Origin: Gammaproteobacteria bacterium 42_54_T18
GTDB lineage: Bacteria > Pseudomonadota > Gammaproteobacteria > Pseudomonadales > Ketobacteraceae
Length of the DNA: 64,000 nucleotides
Assembly: GCA_002163245.1 (NCBI GenBank)
Contig: MAAL01000186.1
Span: 1 to 64,000, forward strand
Reading direction: 5' to 3'
Under the pieces are notes generated by a model, which ran no database searches, had not been told where the DNA came from, and was given only the letters and a program-made list of their open reading frames with translations. Position numbers and translations under genes: made by a program. Positions 61,627 through 64,000 of the stretch are shown here, in pieces. Each line of letters opens with the position of its first letter. The first letter of the stretch is position 1.

Positions 61627-62551
61627 TTACTTCACCCTCACGTGTAATTGTCCGAAACACATCGTCGAGCTTCCCCCTCTCAACATGAAACTCATGTACT
61701 TCCCAGTTATTTTTTTGAAGTAAGTCGTTAATTGATAAAAATAACGAAACACCCGCCTCAGGAAATACAGTAAGAGATAGACCATTCTCTGACGATTCAA
61801 CGGATTTCACACCATCCAATACTTGCAATTGTTGAAGCGCTCCTTCTGCGTGGGTTAATTCTAACCGAATCGCACCATGAAACCGCGAGCGTGCCTCCAA
61901 TGCTTGAGGGGTATCGTCAACCAACAACTTACCCCCAGCAATTATCATTGCTCTCGTACAAACTGCTGTAACTTCTTCCAATATATGAGTCGATACAATA
62001 ACAATCTTATCTTTCGATAAATTTTGAATAAGCTTTCGAACCTCATGCTTTTGGTTCGGATCCAAGCCATCAGTTGGTTCATCAAGTACAAGTACTTTAG
62101 GGTCATGAATAATTGCCTGAGCTAATCCAACACGACGCTTAAACCCTTTTGACAAGGTTTCAATGGTTTGATTAAGGACCGATTCTAGTTGTAACGCGTC
62201 AACCACCGATTGCACTCGTCGCGTTAACTCCGCGCCGCGAAACCCCCTAACTTCACCAATGAAACGCAAGAATTTTAACGGGGTCATATCGCCGTAACTG
62301 GGGGCACCTTCTGGTAAATACCCCATAATTTCGCGTGCCTTGAGGCTATCATCAAGCGTGTTGTGACCATACACCGTTACCTGCCCACTAGTGGGCGCAA
62401 GAAACCCTGTAATCATTTTCATGGTTGTAGATTTTCCGGCGCCATTTGGCCCCAAAAAGCCCAACACTTCCCCAGGCTTAACGGTAAAAGAAAGACTGTC
62501 AACCGCCGTAAACGGGCCAAATCGCTTCGTTAAATTATCAACTGTAATCAT
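61619..62551 (-). CDS. ABC exporter ATP-binding protein (GldA-like)
   Basis: 310 residues. Walker A GPNGAGKSTTMK, Q-loop YLPEGAPSYGDMT, signature LSKGFKRRVGLAQAI, Walker B VLVLDEPTDGLD and H-loop IVSTHILEEV are all present. It energises the exporter encoded downstream. It is first in its operon, facing plsB across 335 bp. Confidence 0.93.
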   Translation of the reverse strand: MITVDNLTKRFGPFTAVDSLSFTVKPGEVLGFLGPNGAGKSTTMKMITGFLAPTSGQVTVYGHNTLDDSLKAREIMGYLPEGAPSYGDMTPLKFLRFIGEVRGFRGAELTRRVQSVVDALQLESVLNQTIETLSKGFKRRVGLAQAIIHDPKVLVLDEPTDGLDPNQKHEVRKLIQNLSKDKIVIVSTHILEEVTAVCTRAMIIAGGKLLVDDTPQALEARSRFHGAIRLELTHAEGALQQLQVLDGVKSVESSENGLSLTVFPEAGVSLFLSINDLLQKNNWEVHEFHVERGKLDDVFRTITREGEVNE

Positions 62552-62886
62552 ATTGTTTACTTTTTATTCCCCAACATTCTATCCCAATCCTCAATCCCCA
62601 ATCCTGACATACTGTGTCAGCAGACACTAAGCCTTATTGACCTAGTTGTACTATAGGGGTTCCCCAAGAGTTCCCTGGCCACGAAATATAAAACATACCG
62701 GTTAATTTTCAATAGATTAAAGACATTTATGCGTTATTTATAGAATGTTACACCCCACTTTTGGCATGGCTTTGCCGATAAGCAAAAGAATAGGTACACT
62801 TAGCGACCAAACTGCCCAGCGGCCCCTAAGGTTACGCTGCCTTTTTACATGCAGATTGCATGTGTTATTGCATTCAAGGTTTATCG
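62552..62886. other. intergenic region between the ABC operon and plsB
   Basis: 335 bp between divergent genes. It contains a small inverted repeat (GTGTC-AGCA-GACAC, about 62608-62622) but no confident -35/-10 pair. No gene or RNA recognised. Confidence 0.4.
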
Positions 62887-64000
62887 ATGTCTGGATTGAA
62901 ACGCTTTTTTCTTGTTATTATTCGAAATATTCTATTCCTATTGGTCAAGAGCAAGGCTCAACCCACAGATTTAACGCATCTTAATATTGACCCTGAAAAG
63001 CCTGTTTGCTTTGTCCTTAGAGACAAATCGATTTCTGATTTTTTGGTAATGGACCAAGAATGTAAAAACCTTGGCCTACCTCGCCCAATAGACGGCCTAA
63101 ACGTTGCTGGTTATCAAGAGAATAATGCAGCTTTATATTTAAGTGAACAAAAAGGCTGGCGTACCACTACGCAGAATCCCGAAAAACTGCATCAATTGGT
63201 AGAACAAGTTCAACAACAAGAGGATATGGACGTACAGCTTGTTCCTGTATCCATTTTATGGGGATGCCATCCAGAGAAAGAAAAATCTGTATTTAAAGCC
63301 CTTTTTTCCGAAAGCTGGGCAGTACCAGGCTTTATCAGCAAGCTCTTTATTATTCTCATTCAAGGACGACAAACCCTTGTTCACTTTAACGAACCTTTAT
63401 CCATAAAAACGGTATTACAAGAAGACAGCGGCATATCCAGCGAACGTGCTGTACGCAAAATTGGGCGCATTTTACGAGTCCATTTTCGTCGTCAAAAAGA
63501 AACTGTCACCGGCCCCGATTTGTCCCACAAACGAACTATTGTTAATTCACTGCTATCAACTGACAGTGTAAAGTTTGCCGTTCAAGAAGAAACAAAAAAC
63601 GCCAACATCTCTAAAAAACAGGCTGAGGCCAAAGCAATTAAATACGGTAATGAAATTGCTGCGGATTACTCCTACCCCGTTATCCGCTCCTTTAAACTGA
63701 TGTTAAAACGCTTATGGAACAAATTATATGACGGCGTTACCATCACCAACCTTGATCGCCTGCAGAAAGTAGCCAATGACAACGAGGTTATTTACGTTCC
63801 CTGTCACCGCAGTCACATGGATTATCTACTACTTTCCTATGTGCTACATGAAAACGGTCACGTCCCACCACATATCGCTGCTGGTATTAACCTCAACATG
63901 CCACTTATTGGAAGTTTCTTGCGAAAGAGTGGTGCTTTTTTCCTAAGAAGAAGTTTCAAAGGCAACCCTCTTTATACAGCAGTGTTTAACGAGTACTTAA
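62887..64000 (+). CDS. plsB: glycerol-3-phosphate acyltransferase PlsB, N-terminal part
   Basis: The first 371 residues are visible from ATG 62887; the gene runs off the right edge. N-terminal DPEKPVCFVLRDKSISDFLVMDQEC and GWGCHPEK-like segments are followed by the acyltransferase H(x4)D motif VPCHRSHMDYLLLSYVL and GAFFLRRSFKGNPLY. It adds the first acyl chain to glycerol 3-phosphate in phospholipid synthesis at the inner membrane. Usual full length is about 800 residues. Confidence 0.95.
   Translation, partial: MSGLKRFFLVIIRNILFLLVKSKAQPTDLTHLNIDPEKPVCFVLRDKSISDFLVMDQECKNLGLPRPIDGLNVAGYQENNAALYLSEQKGWRTTTQNPEKLHQLVEQVQQQEDMDVQLVPVSILWGCHPEKEKSVFKALFSESWAVPGFISKLFIILIQGRQTLVHFNEPLSIKTVLQEDSGISSERAVRKIGRILRVHFRRQKETVTGPDLSHKRTIVNSLLSTDSVKFAVQEETKNANISKKQAEAKAIKYGNEIAADYSYPVIRSFKLMLKRLWNKLYDGVTITNLDRLQKVANDNEVIYVPCHRSHMDYLLLSYVLHENGHVPPHIAAGINLNMPLIGSFLRKSGAFFLRRSFKGNPLYTAVFNEYL

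Noticed and set aside
58961-62551. Gliding-motility locus
   Set aside because: Only the GldA/F/G-like ABC genes are present; such exporters occur widely in non-gliding bacteria and no other gld genes are nearby.

Overview
The window reads as a contiguous chromosomal segment of a Gram-negative gammaproteobacterium, most likely a marine relative of the Pseudomonadales/Cellvibrionales. The main evidence is gene order. cinA/pncC-recA, mutS, fdxA-(rsmZ-like RNA)-rpoS-nlpD, pcm, truD-ispF-ispD-ftsB-eno-kdsA-pyrG-tilS and plsB, plus csrA next to tRNA-Ser(GCU) and tRNA-Arg(ACG) downstream of lysC-alaS-recX, recall the Pseudomonas arrangement. No species assignment is possible from the sequence alone.

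Region 1 (1-7,660) is an accessory island. It holds the end of a NERD-domain gene behind a strong Fur-box match, an HNH endonuclease gene broken by one in-frame TGA, a HIT hydrolase, a 3' fragment of a group II intron, and a compact four-gene restriction-modification operon: two different C5-cytosine methyltransferases and two nuclease-like proteins. The only promoter seen for that operon is overlapped by a consensus-like LexA box. An IS110/IS1111-type element follows, with a transposase gene damaged by an internal deletion.

Region 2 (7,660-15,560) has ycjX/ycjF stress genes, a metallophosphoesterase, small exported or membrane proteins, and a hipBA toxin-antitoxin module. The module has its own inverted-repeat operator and is bracketed by two degenerate direct repeats.

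Region 3 (15,450-21,800) is core: tRNA-Arg, tRNA-Ser, csrA, lysC, alaS, recX, then an unusual phasin-acyl-CoA-binding-domain fusion.

Region 4 (22,000-38,150) separates recX from recA. It carries two hybrid histidine kinases without obvious input domains, an FKBP isomerase, a secreted lipoprotein esterase, an AraC regulator, a double-HxlR regulator, a carotenoid/stilbene cleavage oxygenase with a thiolase, a macro-domain protein, a Na+/H+ antiporter, msrB-msrA, tandem cytochrome P460 genes, and a LysR pseudogene collapsed by deletions.

Region 5 (38,260-64,000) is mostly core: recA with a LexA box, pncC, mutS, fdxA, a GGA-rich CsrB/RsmZ-type RNA with a GacA-like box, rpoS, nlpD, a DUF368 transporter, pcm, a class III nucleotide cyclase with a lipoprotein, truD to tilS, a Gld-type ABC exporter, and the start of plsB. 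CsrA and its likely antagonist RNA are therefore both present, next to rpoS, which suggests an intact Gac/Rsm post-transcriptional circuit. The two LexA boxes tie recA and the restriction-modification operon to the same SOS regulon.
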